Below, piece by piece: positions 39,301 through 50,377 of a stretch of DNA of 64,000 nucleotides. Position 1 is the first letter of the stretch. Each line of letters opens with the position of its first letter. Origin of the DNA: Gaeumannomyces sp. JS-464. Lineage: Eukaryota > Ascomycota > Sordariomycetes > Magnaporthales > Magnaporthaceae. The stretch covers positions 5,208,001 through 5,272,000 of the forward strand of contig NGZR01000005.1 in the NCBI GenBank assembly GCA_002197995.1, in the 5' to 3' direction. A model generated the notes under the pieces. The model was given only the letters and a program-made list of their open reading frames with translations, made no database searches and had not been told where the DNA came from. The position numbers and the translations under genes are program-made.

Positions 39301-39399
39301 GTCAAGCGGGGGTCTCCTTGGGATGACCCGGAAATCGAGGCGATGGTCCGAAGGCGTGAAGCGCAGAAGGCCGAGATGGCCGCGAAGTGCAGATGGTGA
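36321..39399 (+). CDS. Uncharacterised fungal protein with alpha/beta N-terminal domain and 16-residue repeats
   Basis: Exons are 36321-38708, 38778-38989 and 39060-39399, giving 979 residues with all joins in frame. The start was chosen at MSLDGDTFVSGH (ATG 36321, good context ACAAGATGTC); an in-frame ATG at 36246 is possible. Residues 1 to about 600 look folded: alternating hydrophobic strands (ECLMIIVCGEVSPELD, YNIPITIITPAIFTTGWEI) and helices, with many Trp, Cys and acidic residues and no signal peptide. From about 610 the protein becomes Pro/Ala-rich. Six 16-residue repeats follow (residues 683-778), then a Pro-rich tail and a charged C-terminal helix (DPEIEAMVRRREAQKAEMAAK). I do not recognise a family. 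The strand-CGE-strand pattern faintly recalls caspase/legumain-like folds, but no His-Cys dyad is evident. Cytosolic or nuclear location is inferred from the lack of targeting signals. Confidence 0.8.
38367..38654 (+). repeat. Six tandem copies of a 48-bp (16-residue) coding repeat
   Basis: Each unit begins (Q/R/G)Q(N/G) and carries a Pro near position 11, e.g. QQNMPAIT-like then KPNVTVA-like. The period is exactly 48 bp for six units. Divergence between units is high at the DNA level, so the array is old and kept in frame. Confidence 0.85.
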
Positions 39400-39693
39400 A
39401 CCCAAAGCTTCTGGCTTCGAATACCTGTGTTTTGATTTCATTCCTAAGCAACATCTTGGAGATAGGGCCACTCTCCCAGGGTCCACCCGCTCTCCGTATG
39501 GAATGACTTGGAAGGCAAGGTCTCAGGATGGCGATGTCCATCACCATTCACAATTCCCGGACGGGCAGTCAATTTACTCAATCACAGGCCGCCATTTGGG
39601 GTTTCGACATTCCTTTTCTCATGCTCTTGACTATTTCCTACTTTGTTTGATTCTCATTTTGATTTTCTGCAACTCCACTAAAAAGAGAACGAA

Positions 39694-39724
<31 letters not shown>

Positions 39725-39869
39725 GATATTTAACAGAAGGGAAGTGGTGTTTGGTCATTCGGGAAGGATGGTGGAATTCTTTGCCCAAATCTGGGCTTCG
39801 GCTGGGACGTAAGAAGAGACCGGAGGCAGCAGGCACGTGGGCCAGATTTTGTCATTTTGGAGGAGGAGT
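39400..39869. other. Convergent intergenic region with poly-G tract
   Basis: 470 bp between the stop codons of two converging genes. It contains only the G30 run and AT-rich 3' flank sequence. Confidence 0.6.
39694..39723 (+). repeat. Poly-G tract (G30)
   Basis: Thirty uninterrupted G between the 3' ends of converging genes; it could form a G-quadruplex. The exact length is uncertain in any sequencing method. Confidence 0.8.
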
Positions 39870-41615
39870 TTACGAGGATATGGCCGGATCTTTCGGTGCT
39901 CGGTCTCCTCTTTGGAAGACGAACAAGGCCTCGTCCTTTGGAAAAGCGCAGTCAGCATCCAACCCATGGTCTTCGTGGCGCGGGGATCTGGCTTTTGTAA
40001 TTCTAGTGTATCTTGTAGAGTAATTTTTGGAGGTGGAATGATGCCTGGAGATAAAAAAAAAGGATAGCTAACCTTGCCTGCGAAGCTGGGTAAAGGTATT
40101 TGTGTCACACGTAGCCACGGGCTCCCCTCGCCGTCGCCGGCGGTTGTTTTGTTATGGTCACCATCGTGGCCTCGATTATGGGCATCCACCATATACTCGT
40201 CCATGGTCATGCGAGCGAATCCAGTATAGCCGTTTCGATTCTGTGTCCCCACGACAGCCACCGTATCGCCCTCGTACGCGTCTAGTAGCGATCGTGTGAA
40301 AAGACCGTTCCCATCCGGGCCAACGACGGGGCTATGCTCAGTGGTTTCTTGTGTCAGCTTTCTGTGACAATAGGGAGAAGAACTACGATATATGCCCGTT
40401 AAAGATTAGAATAATCACACGGGTCCCTCGACTTACTACACCAGCAGAAGAACCATGTCTTTCCCGCCCGGGGGATTTTGACGTCGCAGCCACGCAACCC
40501 CGTCCTCCTTGACAGTGTCTGGGATCCACATGGTCCTCCAGAGGGATTGCTCGTTGTCAATAGCGACCGTCGGTACGCCATGGCGGCGCAGCATGAAGGA
40601 CCCTAGGCGCGAATTTCGATGTAAGATATAATAAAAACCTTCCTGGGGTTGTGGGGGTTGGCTGCTTTTGTTTCTTCTCACGTACAGTAGCCGTTCCCGG
40701 ACCCGATGTCCGCAACGGTCTTGCCGGCAGCCAGGACGCGCAGGACTTCGAGGGACTCGAACGACGGGGCCGCGCAGCCGAAGTGGTGCATCAGGACGGG
40801 CAGGACAGGGTGGGACATAGCGCGGGCGCGCCCCGTGTCCGCCGTCGGGCCGCACCAGTAGAGGTTGCGGCACGACCAGGCCCAAAAGAGCAGGTACGGG
40901 TTCGGGTGCGGCGGCGAGCCCCTTTTGCGCTTCGGGACGGCCAGGGACTGCGAGAGCGCCGGGTGCACGAAGCGCTTGGTGGCCAGGTGGTCGGCGGCGG
41001 CGCGGCGGACCGAGCCCTTCTTGGCGTTGGCGCCGAACGACTTGAGCGCCGCGGGGCTGGACTGGGCTGGGTTGAAGATGGAGAGGTAGGCTTCTATGTC
41101 TGCTAGGGAGGGCGGTGGGAGCTGGGGGTGTTGAGGGTGGGCAAGATTCGAAGATGTTAGCTAAATTCAGGGGCATTTTCTTTTAGGTGTGGCTTGGCAG
41201 GGCGAGAGATAGGCGATGATATGGAACATGGACATCACGTCGCAGCAAACAAAGTGAGCAGCTAGCATCGGGAGAGGATCCAAGTCGGCCTTACAGGCTC
41301 CCCGTCAGGGTTTCGGTACCACGGCGGCGGCCCCTTCTGATCCCCCACGGCGACGACGCGTTGGACCTCGTCGAGCCGGACGCTCATCAGGGCGTGGTAG
41401 ACATAGCCGTCCTGCGCGGGGATGTCGAACCACGAGTTTATGGCACCCCTCAGGTCGTCCCGGGCCAGGGCTTCGGCCGCCCCCCGCAGGAAGATCCCCT
41501 CGGCGTCGTCGGTGCGGGCCCCCGGGTCGAACGGGCTGCGGCTGCCGACGCAGTAAATGGCGGGGGCCGCCGCCGCCGCCGGCTGGCCCCGTTTGCCGCT
41601 GGCCGGAGCGGGCAT
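39870..41615 (-). CDS. Class I SAM-dependent methyltransferase-like protein
   Basis: Five exons (41615-41295, 41121-40686, 40602-40437, 40331-40073, 39935-39870) give 415 residues with no frame break. The start was chosen at MPAPASGKRGQ; an in-frame ATG at 41696 would add 27 residues. The first 100 residues contain a conserved-looking helix pair (GAINSWFDIPAQDGYVYHALMS). Further on are a His/Trp-rich stretch (FWAWSCRNLYWCGPTADTGRAR) read as the approach to the SAM site, motif I VADIGSGNGYWS at about 245, and then VPTVAIDNEQSLW (motif II acidic residue). The later strands are KDMVLLLVYPVV and GDTVAVVGTQNRNGYTGF, and the C-terminal strand pair is VTQIPLPSFAGKDEALFVFQR. Substrate unknown. The gene is divergent from another methyltransferase gene 760 bp away. 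Confidence 0.85.
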
Positions 41616-42375
41616 GGTGACGTCAGGAGTGAGAGACCGGGGGGAGGCGAGCGACCTGCTTGCCTGGTGTTGCGCGGTTACAAAGATTAGACGCAAATGG
41701 GCACTAAGGGAAGCTCTGGGCCATGCCGCGATTGAGGATTCATCGAGTTTGAATATTCCCGGGGCATCTGGTTGGTACCGGGTTACCCCGACGTTGTATT
41801 GTGGTGTCCTTGGTCCTACCTAGAATGATCATGCAATCGAGGGTTTATCTTCAGGGAACCATCTGGTGGAGCAACGCTGTGTGAGGCCCCTGAATTTGTA
41901 CGCAAACCCCGCGTCACCGTCCAAGTTAAGAGCTTGAATGCCGGGTCGCGTGCCCGCCTAATTGTTCACATCACCGAGTTTCACAGCTCGCACCCGCGCC
42001 GCGCCGCACCTTCTTTCTACAACCACAACCTGCCCGGCTCCTTCCCTGTGTTCTACCAATCGATCGCCGTCGGGGTCGGCTGGCCTGGCGATCGGGCGTG
42101 TGTATATGTAGGCTTTTTCTCACCATCGTGATGCCTCAGCTGACATCGGACACGATGCTCCGGATCGGGACTCCATTTCATCTGTGGCCCTTTCATTCGC
42201 TTTCTCAATGTCTCGGGCCAGAAAACGACTTCTTTTGCCCTTTACCCCCTCTCCAATGCCAGGGAGGCACAGAGCGCTCCTGGGAGCACCGCGCCACCAC
42301 CGCATGCACAGGAAGTGCCTGGGCTAAGGCTCCTGGCGGTGCACCATGTCCGGCCCCCAGGATTAGCAAGCGAAT
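41616..42375. other. Divergent promoter region between two methyltransferase genes
   Basis: 760 bp between start codons. No gene and no clear TATA box were seen. It may co-regulate the two flanking genes. Confidence 0.45.
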
Positions 42376-44018
42376 ATGTCGGGCCTTCATGCCCCAGTCG
42401 TTGACACTGCCACTGACGGCCTAGAGACTGGTGCCCCGCGCAGTCCGGAGCCCGGCTGTGGCCCACGAACCCCCAGTCCACCCCGACCACCTCTGGCAGC
42501 CTTGGACCCAAATCTCTCTCCAGCCTGCAGTCTCCCAGCGTCGAGCAAGCCCGTCGTGCAGCCAGAATCCTTCACAGATCGCCGCAAGCGAGATGGCTCG
42601 TCATCCCCGGAGATGGGGCCCAAGGGCGACACATCGTCTCCGTCGATCCTTGGGACCATGCCCGCAGCTACGGCTCTTTCCTCTCAAGCCTCGCCGCAGG
42701 CTGCGGCATCCTCAAGCGGCGCTCCGGGCACCGCTGCAGAGCGCGACCATGAAGCATCGCGCCAAGCCGAGACAGGGATTGTGGCGGACGAAGATGAGGT
42801 CGGCGTCCCCATAGGCATGCACTCCGACGGTGGGTATGATTCGGAAGGAGGCTCCAACGGCTCCGAATCGCTGTCCAGCAGCGTCATGGACTTCGTCCAT
42901 GAGAACGGCCGGCGATATCACCGGTCCAGAGAGGGCCGCTACAACTTTCCCAACGATAACATCGAGCAAGAGCGAGAGAACTTGAAGCACATCATGATCA
43001 AACTGCTCTGCGGAAAGCTTCACTACGCCCCCATTGGCGACTCGCCTCAGCAAATCCTCGATGTTAGTACCGGCACGGGGATTTCGGCCATTGAGAGTAG
43101 GTCAGCCCCTAGTTCCTAGCATCAAGAGGAACGAGGTGGCAACGCCGGCTAACAAGCTGTTAAACCAACGGTAAAAGTGGGAGACCAGCTGCCTTCCTCC
43201 ATCATTCTCGGCATCGATCTGAGTCCAACCCAGCCAGAATACGTGCCGCCCAAGTAAGCACTCCCCATTTATGAGTAGAGCGTTTGTATCCCTCGAGATG
43301 CATGACAGCCCCTGACACTGACCTTCTTACATCGCAGTGTCCGTTTCATGGTGGACGATGCTGAAAGCGAGTGGCTACACCCACCGATCACTTCGATTAC
43401 ATACACTTTAGGCATACAGCCAACGGCATCAAAAACTGGCCTAGAGTTCTGGAACAAGCCTTTCAGTATGTGCGACTTCTTTGGCAGGCGATGCCATGTC
43501 GGACCCCTTTGCCTGGGTAGACAAGATCTCAAAGGAAACTGACGAACGATTTAGTCACGTTCGCCCAGGTGGCTGGGTCGAGATCCAGGAGTTCACCCAC
43601 TGCCCACACTCATCGAACAACACGATGCCCGAAGACCACCCGTTCACTCAGCTGTTGCGACTGATCGACCATGGCCTCAACACAATGGGAGTGCATCTTA
43701 TCCAGGTGACACACGAGCTCGCTAGCATGACCCGCGACTGTGGCTTCGTCAACGTGACAGAAACGGTGCTTCAGGTGCCCATAGGCACTTGGCCCAGAAA
43801 CAAGACACTTAAGACAGTTGGCTTGTGCCGGCGCTCCAACCTGATTGACGGACTGCAGGCCATCTCTCTCGGTCCGCTGACCAGAGGATGCGGCTGGACA
43901 GGCGGAGCAGGTTGAGGTTTTCCTGGTGTCGGTGCGCAGGGCGCTCATGGACAACTCGTGCCATCTCTACATGCCCTTCCACATCATTTGCGCGCAGAAG
44001 CCTGATCTACCTCCTTGA
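42376..44018 (+). CDS. LaeA-like class I methyltransferase (frame-broken)
   Basis: Exons are 42376-43096, 43178-43253, 43338-43465 and 43555-44018. A Ser/Pro-rich disordered leader of about 170 residues precedes the methyltransferase fold. The fold shows an acidic/aromatic entry (GRRYHRSREGRYNFPNDN), ERENLKHIMIKLLCGKLHYAPI, motif I ILDVSTGTGISAIEMGD, then ILGIDLSPTQPEYVPPN, and post-I HVRPGGWVEIQEF. This is the LaeA/Lae1-type fungal family, whose best-known member controls secondary metabolism as part of the velvet complex. Many fungi hold dozens of paralogues, so a global-regulator role is not implied. One missing base near 43380 restores DHFDYIHFRHTANGIKNW. A further change near 43905 restores AEQVEVFLVSVRRALMDN and the stop at 44018. 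Confidence 0.82.
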
Positions 44019-44946
44019 AGATTCTCGGGGCCAGAGAGGATTCAGCTCGAGGGCAATCCACCTAACGTCCACCCGTTAGCAGCTTGTGTTCCTCCCATAT
44101 ATCATCAAGGACTGGCAATAGTCCTTTCTGCACCCACATACATTTGCTACAGACTGGAGTCGGACTGAGATAAAGGGGGAGGATGCCCCGGTCTTAGAAT
44201 TGCCTGCCTATTTTGCTAGATATACTCGAGCTAGAACAGTTTTAGAGCGTCAAATGTTTGGCGAATTTGGGCAATGGACAGCAGCTGAAGCTGTCCACAT
44301 GTGTTTCACCCGCGGGCGTCCACCGAAAGCCACTGGGTCTACAGCGGCCACTCACTCCGACATTTGAAACTTTTGGTGAATCTTGAGGGCTAAGCAGGGT
44401 TTGTGGATGGCGTTGTGGTTTCAATGTCCTTTTCCCCTTTTTTTCTTGCTTGGCTGTGCGCTTCTCAGCTCCAGCAGGCGGTCTTGCGGTAGGAAAGTTA
44501 CCTTTTCAAATTGCATTTGCTGGGATAAAAGCAAGGGAGTCTTAGTTTTTGCTGCCCAAGGTATACATCGTGAGCCTCTTTTTCGTCAGGACGGAAATCG
44601 GTGGGCGCCAGGCATTCAAATTTCCAGGAAAGGAATCTCCGATCGCTGACTGCCTGCACTGATTGACCCCTTCCTCGCCAGAAAGCCACCACTCCGTCAG
44701 ACCAGCTTGACAGCCGTCCACCTTCCGTGACAGACAAACCTCAACCGCCGCCTAACAGCTGCCATCAGAGCCCAGCGGAAGAGAAAAACTAATCTACATT
44801 TTTTTTTTTCGCTGATCGCCCATTTTGTCCCTGTCTTGGTCCTTTCTGTCTTCATCCTCACCTCCAGGATACCAAGCACCAAATCATAACACGCATATCA
44901 TTCGGGTCTACCGTCAATCATATCTCATCCAACATCCTCATAGGCG
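44019..44946. other. Intergenic, no supported gene
   Basis: 3' flank of the methyltransferase gene and C/T-rich leader of the next gene. No feature was recognised. Confidence 0.45.
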
Positions 44947-45515
44947 ATGTCACCTCTCCGGGCGTTAGTCAAGGAGCTCGTGGCGGCGCCCTTCAAGCAC
45001 GTCGTGGCCCGGCCACCACACCACCTTAGCTTTGTCCCTGGAACATGGGACTCCGGTCCCCGCCACAGATGCGTGTGCAACCCCCACGCCTCACAGGTAT
45101 CACACACGAGCCGCTCTTCCAAATACCGGGAGCTGTCGACGAAAAGGTGAGCTGGAGAAATCCTGTTGCGCCACTCCTGACTCCTTTCCCCTCGACCCAT
45201 TTCGTCACAGCTGCCTGCCCGTCACCAGAGTCACTTGACGGGGCATGTCCTTGGAAGACGACAAATTCCCCATGGATGGCAGGAAGGTTCTGGTTGACAG
45301 AACGTTCTCCGCAGATTCCCGCCATCACGTCGACCCTCTTCATCGCCACTGCCATCGCACTTAACGTCGTTGCGGTCATGGCCTTCACGACCGTCTCAGA
45401 GGAAGAAGATGCGGAACAAAGTCCGAACGATCAACAAGAACCCTCGGGGGAAGGACGAGGGGAGAGTCGCGGCGGGAAATTCTCTGACCTACCCTTGACG
45501 CTGTGGAACCAATGA
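44947..45515 (+). CDS. Small single-span membrane protein, hypothetical (one frame break)
   Basis: Single exon. The N-terminus MSPLRALVKELVAAPFKHVV is an amphipathic basic helix that could target mitochondria. A frame change at C4 (45059-45062; adding one C) joins SFVPGTWDSGP to QMRVQPPRLTGITHEPLFQ, and the frame then stays open to 45515 with a total of 189 residues. A middle segment rich in Pro, Trp and Thr (THFVTAACPSPESLDGACPW) is followed by one predicted membrane helix (ITSTLFIATAIALNVVAVMA) and a short acidic Gln/Glu-rich tail. I do not recognise the family. The clean repair by one C and the conserved-looking composition favour a real gene. Confidence 0.6.
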
Positions 45516-47337
45516 AGCTAGTTTTTTTTTTTTTTTTTTTTTTTTTTTGTCAAAGGCGAACGGGGACGAGAGGTGGGTGGTACGAGGAGACAGAACACCC
45601 CAGGTGAAAAGGCTAGCGACGAGACAGAGATGGGACGAACAAGAAAAGGATAGAAAGTGCGCCTTGTCACTCACCTTGTATTTTGAGCTCACAGAACAGC
45701 GCGCAGGACTCAGATGTAATGTAATAGACTGGGAAGCCGCCCGGCTCAGGAGGGCCACGGGACTTGGACGGCCGGTGTGGTACAACCTAAACGAGGATAA
45801 CACAGAGCGAGAGAGGGAAAACGAAAGAAGAAAAAGAATTATGTTATTTTCTTTTTTTCTTTTTTTTTTCCAAAGAGGACTATTCGCTTCGCTGCGCTTC
45901 CACCACTGTCTCCGGCTTGATGTCGAGATAAAAGATGGAAGACTCGGCAAGGTAACGCCCGTCTCCCGCGCCAGTTATGTACCCTCGCCATGGTGACACG
46001 GAGGGAGGTAGGGCTGGTCGCTAGCGGCACCTAATTGGGTCGACCGCGGCTCTCGTTCTCGCCAGGGAAATGAATGGTCAGCCTCATCCGATCACCCTGG
46101 CTAATTTCCTGTTTCTCCCCAAGCACAGAGACGATGTTGTAGATCATCAGTCCTGGTCCCTGCCGAGTGAAGCCCGTCTTCAAAACGAGTTGTCGGGTCT
46201 AGGTTGCCGGCCACCTACGCGGCCACCTCATATGCACGTCGGGTTCAGTGAGTGCAACCTGCAGCTGCTGTCGGGCAGGTATTCTCCTAGTCTCGAGTCG
46301 TGCCTGCCTTTCCGAGGTGTGAGACCCAATGACACAACAGCAGCTGGCGAGGCAGGTACCAGCTTCTGTGACGTCGCCTGCCTCAACCTCGCAGCAGACA
46401 CCTACCCATCCGGGCTTCTTTCAGCGTCCATATGAGCAAGTTTCGCGCAGTCTGCAGTTTCCCGTCCCAGAACAACATTTCCATCTCGGCGGATAGCACT
46501 TTGATGAATAACCCAGAGCCAGGGCGTTCCGACCTCCCCCTGCCCCCGTCTTTGCGCCTGCTCCTCCAGCCCCGTGATGCCTCCGGCTAGGCACGCCGTA
46601 CAACCCAGCCCAGTCCCTCGTTCCAAGAACCAAAGCCAGGCGTGGCGCTGTCCTCTAGAAGCTTCTATATTCTACACTCTTCGCAGAATAGCAGTTTCCT
46701 GAAACACTGTGTCACCCCCAAGAGAAAGCCTCGCGCCATAGGGCGACAACGACTCTCGACCTCAACTCCTCCAAGCCCGGCGAGCTCCCGAGCCTCAAAG
46801 CCCAATGATACGGAGGCGCCAAGACAGACCTACCTGCCCGTCGCCCGTGTAATGAGAACGTCCAACTACATAGTGGCACATGGACTCGTCCCCAGAATGC
46901 GCATGGTCTTGGCGCGTCGCCCAACCGGACGAGCTTGTTTGCCGCCGCCGGCATGTCCCTAGAGTCGGATGCTACTCAATGGTGATCACTGATCCATTAA
47001 TCTGAGAGGTAGATGATGGGGGCTTGTGCTGCATCAACTAGGTAGAGCTTCCGCATGGGCCTCGGCGCGGCTGCTGGCCATTGCAATCGTCATGGCGATG
47101 CCGACCGCGGCGTCCGTTCCGCTCTTTATATACCTCGCCCGGTCACCCCTGAACGGCCTACCTGCGGGAGCCAGAGCGCCCATGCCACCACTCAGACTAG
47201 AGAAGAGAGCACCGAACATACACCTCCTTCTTCATTGAGAACAGACTGCCTTGGCTGTCTGGCCAGGCTTTAAGTCATGGTCGAGCCCCAACCGACCACC
47301 GGAACCAGGCCCGTATCAGTCAGCAAGCTCGATTGAC
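45516..47337. other. Intergenic, no supported gene
   Basis: It starts with a T27 tract just after the stop codon of the small membrane protein (probably in its 3' UTR). The remaining 1.8 kb has short open frames with no recognisable motif and holds the promoter of the following O-methyltransferase. Confidence 0.45.
45522..45548 (+). repeat. Poly-T tract (T27)
   Basis: Uninterrupted run of 27 T directly downstream of a stop codon. Confidence 0.8.
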
Positions 47338-49051
47338 ATGACTAGACTCAAGTTTGGCTCTTTGCCGAGCTCAGGGGCCTGGGCTCGCGCCCGCCGCTGG
47401 CTGAAAAGAAGCGCCATAACAGCAGGGCGTCATCGGGAAAGACACATGACAACAGCGGCGGCGGCGGCGATGACGACGACCCGGACCCATCCGGCGCGCA
47501 GGGCAGCGATGAAGCGACCACATCTCCATCACGCAAGGCCTCACTCGTCGCCGAGATTGCCAGAGAGGCGGCAAGGCTGGAGACATATATGAGAGGCCAA
47601 GGCATCACAATTCCTGATTTCGGCCCAGACTCGCCCACAGACTATCCCCACCTCCCGGACGACATTGCTGAGAGCCGCCAAGTGGTTATTTCTGCCTCGG
47701 CCGAGCTAAGGGACTTGGCCACCGGGCCTAGAGAAACCCTGAGATGGGGAATCTGGGATGTGAGTGCTGCAGGCTTCCGTGACCAGCTGTTTCGCTAGGC
47801 TGTGTAACAGACAGTTTCGTGTCGAACTCTAATAAAATTAGTTCCTCGATATAATAGCCTTTCAGGGCCCGGGGCGTTTCGAAATAGGTAAGTGGTCCCC
47901 TCCCAATAGTTGACCGGTAACCTCTTAGGAGATACGCTAGGGCTGAGATGACTGGCACCGGTAGTCAAGCTCGTCCCCGCAAACGGCACAATATCTCTGT
48001 CTGATCTGGCGGAGAAGACGCTCCTTGACGAAATCAACCTGGCCCGTCTTCTCCGGCTTGCCATGACGCGGCGCGTTTTCTGCGAGCCATCGCCGGCCCA
48101 GATCGGACACACGGCCGCATCACGTCTCCTAGCCTCGGACCCTGCCACGCAGGCGTGGCTTGGACTCAACACAGAAGACCTCTTCCCCGCCGTAGCCCAC
48201 GTGCTGCAGTCACTATTGACCAGCCCCGAGGCCACAAGCCCGTTACAGGCCGGGTTCAACTATACATGGGGCACGGTTGGCGTCGAGCCCATGTTCGCCA
48301 CTTTCGGCCGCGAGCCAGCTCGTGCCCGCCGCCTCGGCCGCGCCATGGCCAGCCTTACGGGTGGCGAGGGCTGCGAGATCCATCATCTAGTCCAGGGATC
48401 CACCAAGCTGCTGAAGAGGTGGACTCGAGGGGCGGCACGCTGGTGGATGTTGGAGGGAGCCACGGATTCGTGTCAGTCGACTTGGCCCGGCGACACCGAC
48501 GCATGCGCTTCATCGTTCAGGGCCTTCCGCGCACCATCGAGAGCGCGCCGAACCCAGTTTGCGAGGACGAGGATGTTGCTCGGGAGTCGGTTGCGCTTCA
48601 CCACCCACCCCTTGGCCCCCCTCCACCGCCGTTTTTGCAGCCGCTCATTGAACCAACCATCCAGTCTACCTCCTCCGCTGGGTCATGCACAATCATTCGA
48701 GACCCTACGCCATCAAGTTTCTCAAGTCGCTTGTACCAGCCCTCAAGCCCGGCGCGCGCATCATCATCAACGACCACTGTCTAAGCGCGTTCGGTGAAGA
48801 GAACGAGTGGGGTGAGCGGCTGATGCGGCGCATGGACGCTCTGATGCTGTCTCCTTCACGCCCAGGTCCGTTCAGAGGCCGAGTTTGAGGACCTCTTCCA
48901 GGCTGCTGACGAGCGACTAGTTTTCAAGGTGAGGCGCTACCCGTCGGCTAGTACCCATTCAAGAGAGAGAATCTCACCATTGCATGCGTAGGGAGCCACC
49001 CGGCCAACAGGCTCCAGAATGAGCATTGTCGAGGCCGTCTGGGAGCCGTGA
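47338..49051 (+). CDS. O-methyltransferase, plant/fungal COMT type (multiply frame-broken)
   Basis: Methylates a hydroxyl, usually on an aromatic or polyketide small molecule, using SAM. Exons end at 47759, then 47842-47887, 47965-48928 and 48992-49051 (terminal SRMSIVEAVWEP). The dimerisation half shows LVAEIAREAARLETYMRGQG, FEIVKLVPANGTISLSDLAEK and EINLARLLRLAMTRRVF. The catalytic half has motif I GGTLVDVGGSHGFVSVDLAR, YLLRWVMHNHS and LKPGARIIINDHCL. Frame changes are needed near 48401 (GGAATC read as GGATC), between about 48580 and 48650, and near 48866. The first 100 bp are also uncertain, so the start at 47338 is tentative. Either a decaying gene or a patch of poor sequence. Such enzymes often tailor polyketides, but the PKS is 31 kb away. 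Confidence 0.75.
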
Positions 49052-50377
49052 TGTGGCCAGTCTGCTGTTGTTCGATGCGGTTTCTATCCCTTTGCCTTCC
49101 TGACGGGAAAGCCCTGTGAGCCCTGAGGCACGAGGATGCTTCCTTCATAGGCCAGGTATCATCTGACTCGGCTCGAGGTTATAAGTCCAGGCCTGGCGCG
49201 AAAAAGGTTTGAGCAAAAAGAGACACCTCGAGGACGTAAGATGCGGTTCCAAGTATTCGCACCAGGCGATCGATGCTGGGCTTGAGCCACGTCCTCGAAA
49301 CAGACGGCCCTGGGGGCTGCGAGGTCGAGACTCCCGCTATGCTTGCCGACCCTCGGGCCCGGGATGCCCCTAGCCGACGTGCACACGTGCCCATCCCCAT
49401 TTTTTGCGTCTGCCAGCAGCCCACTTGGGCATTTTATGGCTGTAACTGTAGCATTAGTAGTCAGCCAATGGAGAAAGGTCATCGTGCATGCGATGGTGCC
49501 TTGTTGGGTCATGATCGCTTCTTTCATATTCAGCGTAAACTCTGCCAACTAAACTACCTAGATTTGACCTGGCGGCACCTCCTAGCCTAGCTTTATCCGG
49601 CCAAATACCCAAGGGGTGCCTGCCTGGCCATGCCCGACAGCGGCGGCACAAGGGCGCGCTCGCAGTGTTTTGAGCCCATCCCCGCCCATTAAACGCCCCG
49701 CTGCAGCTCTTGTGCGTTAACCCAAACGAATACAAGCCGACTTGTAACACCGCATGTAGCCCACCCTCATCCCATACACCCCCCTCCGACTCCCCATCAC
49801 GCGGGGCAAGGGAGGGAGCGAGTAACAGAAAAGTAAAACAAATGTGGAGGTGTATGCACTGCCGGCACGAAGAATGTGCGGGGTGTGATGTGTGTACAGT
49901 GAAGTTTGTGTGTGTGCTTGTAGGCCAAAAAAAAAACAAACGAAACAAGCAAAGTGACGGGAAAATGTGTATCCAAGAGAGGCCGCCACTCTATATCGCC
50001 CGAGTGTGTATAAACCTGCTTGCGTTGCCGTTTTGTTTAGAGGTGAGCGGAAGACGCCAGGCCCTGGCTCCGTTGCTTGTGCAGCGATTTGTAGTAGGTA
50101 GAAGATGGCGAGTTGATGACAAGGGAGGTGACTGAGAGAGATACAAGAAAATAAGGACATAAAAAGAAATGGGGTTGAGATATATGTAAACAAGAAAACA
50201 GAGCGCGATAAGTGAAAACCCTGCCTGCTGACGCATGCGTATAGGATATGCCGGATATGTACAGGTGCTGCAAAAGACGACAAGAAACGAAGAGAAAAGT
50301 ATTAAGTAGTTTGGTTAAATGGTATCTCTCATTCCTCCCTCTCATCTCCTAGCTTCTTCGAACTTCAAGGTCATAAA
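49052..50377. other. Convergent intergenic region, no supported gene
   Basis: 1.3 kb between converging 3' ends, with A-rich and TG-rich simple stretches (about 49880-49930). No coding or RNA gene was recognised. Confidence 0.45.
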
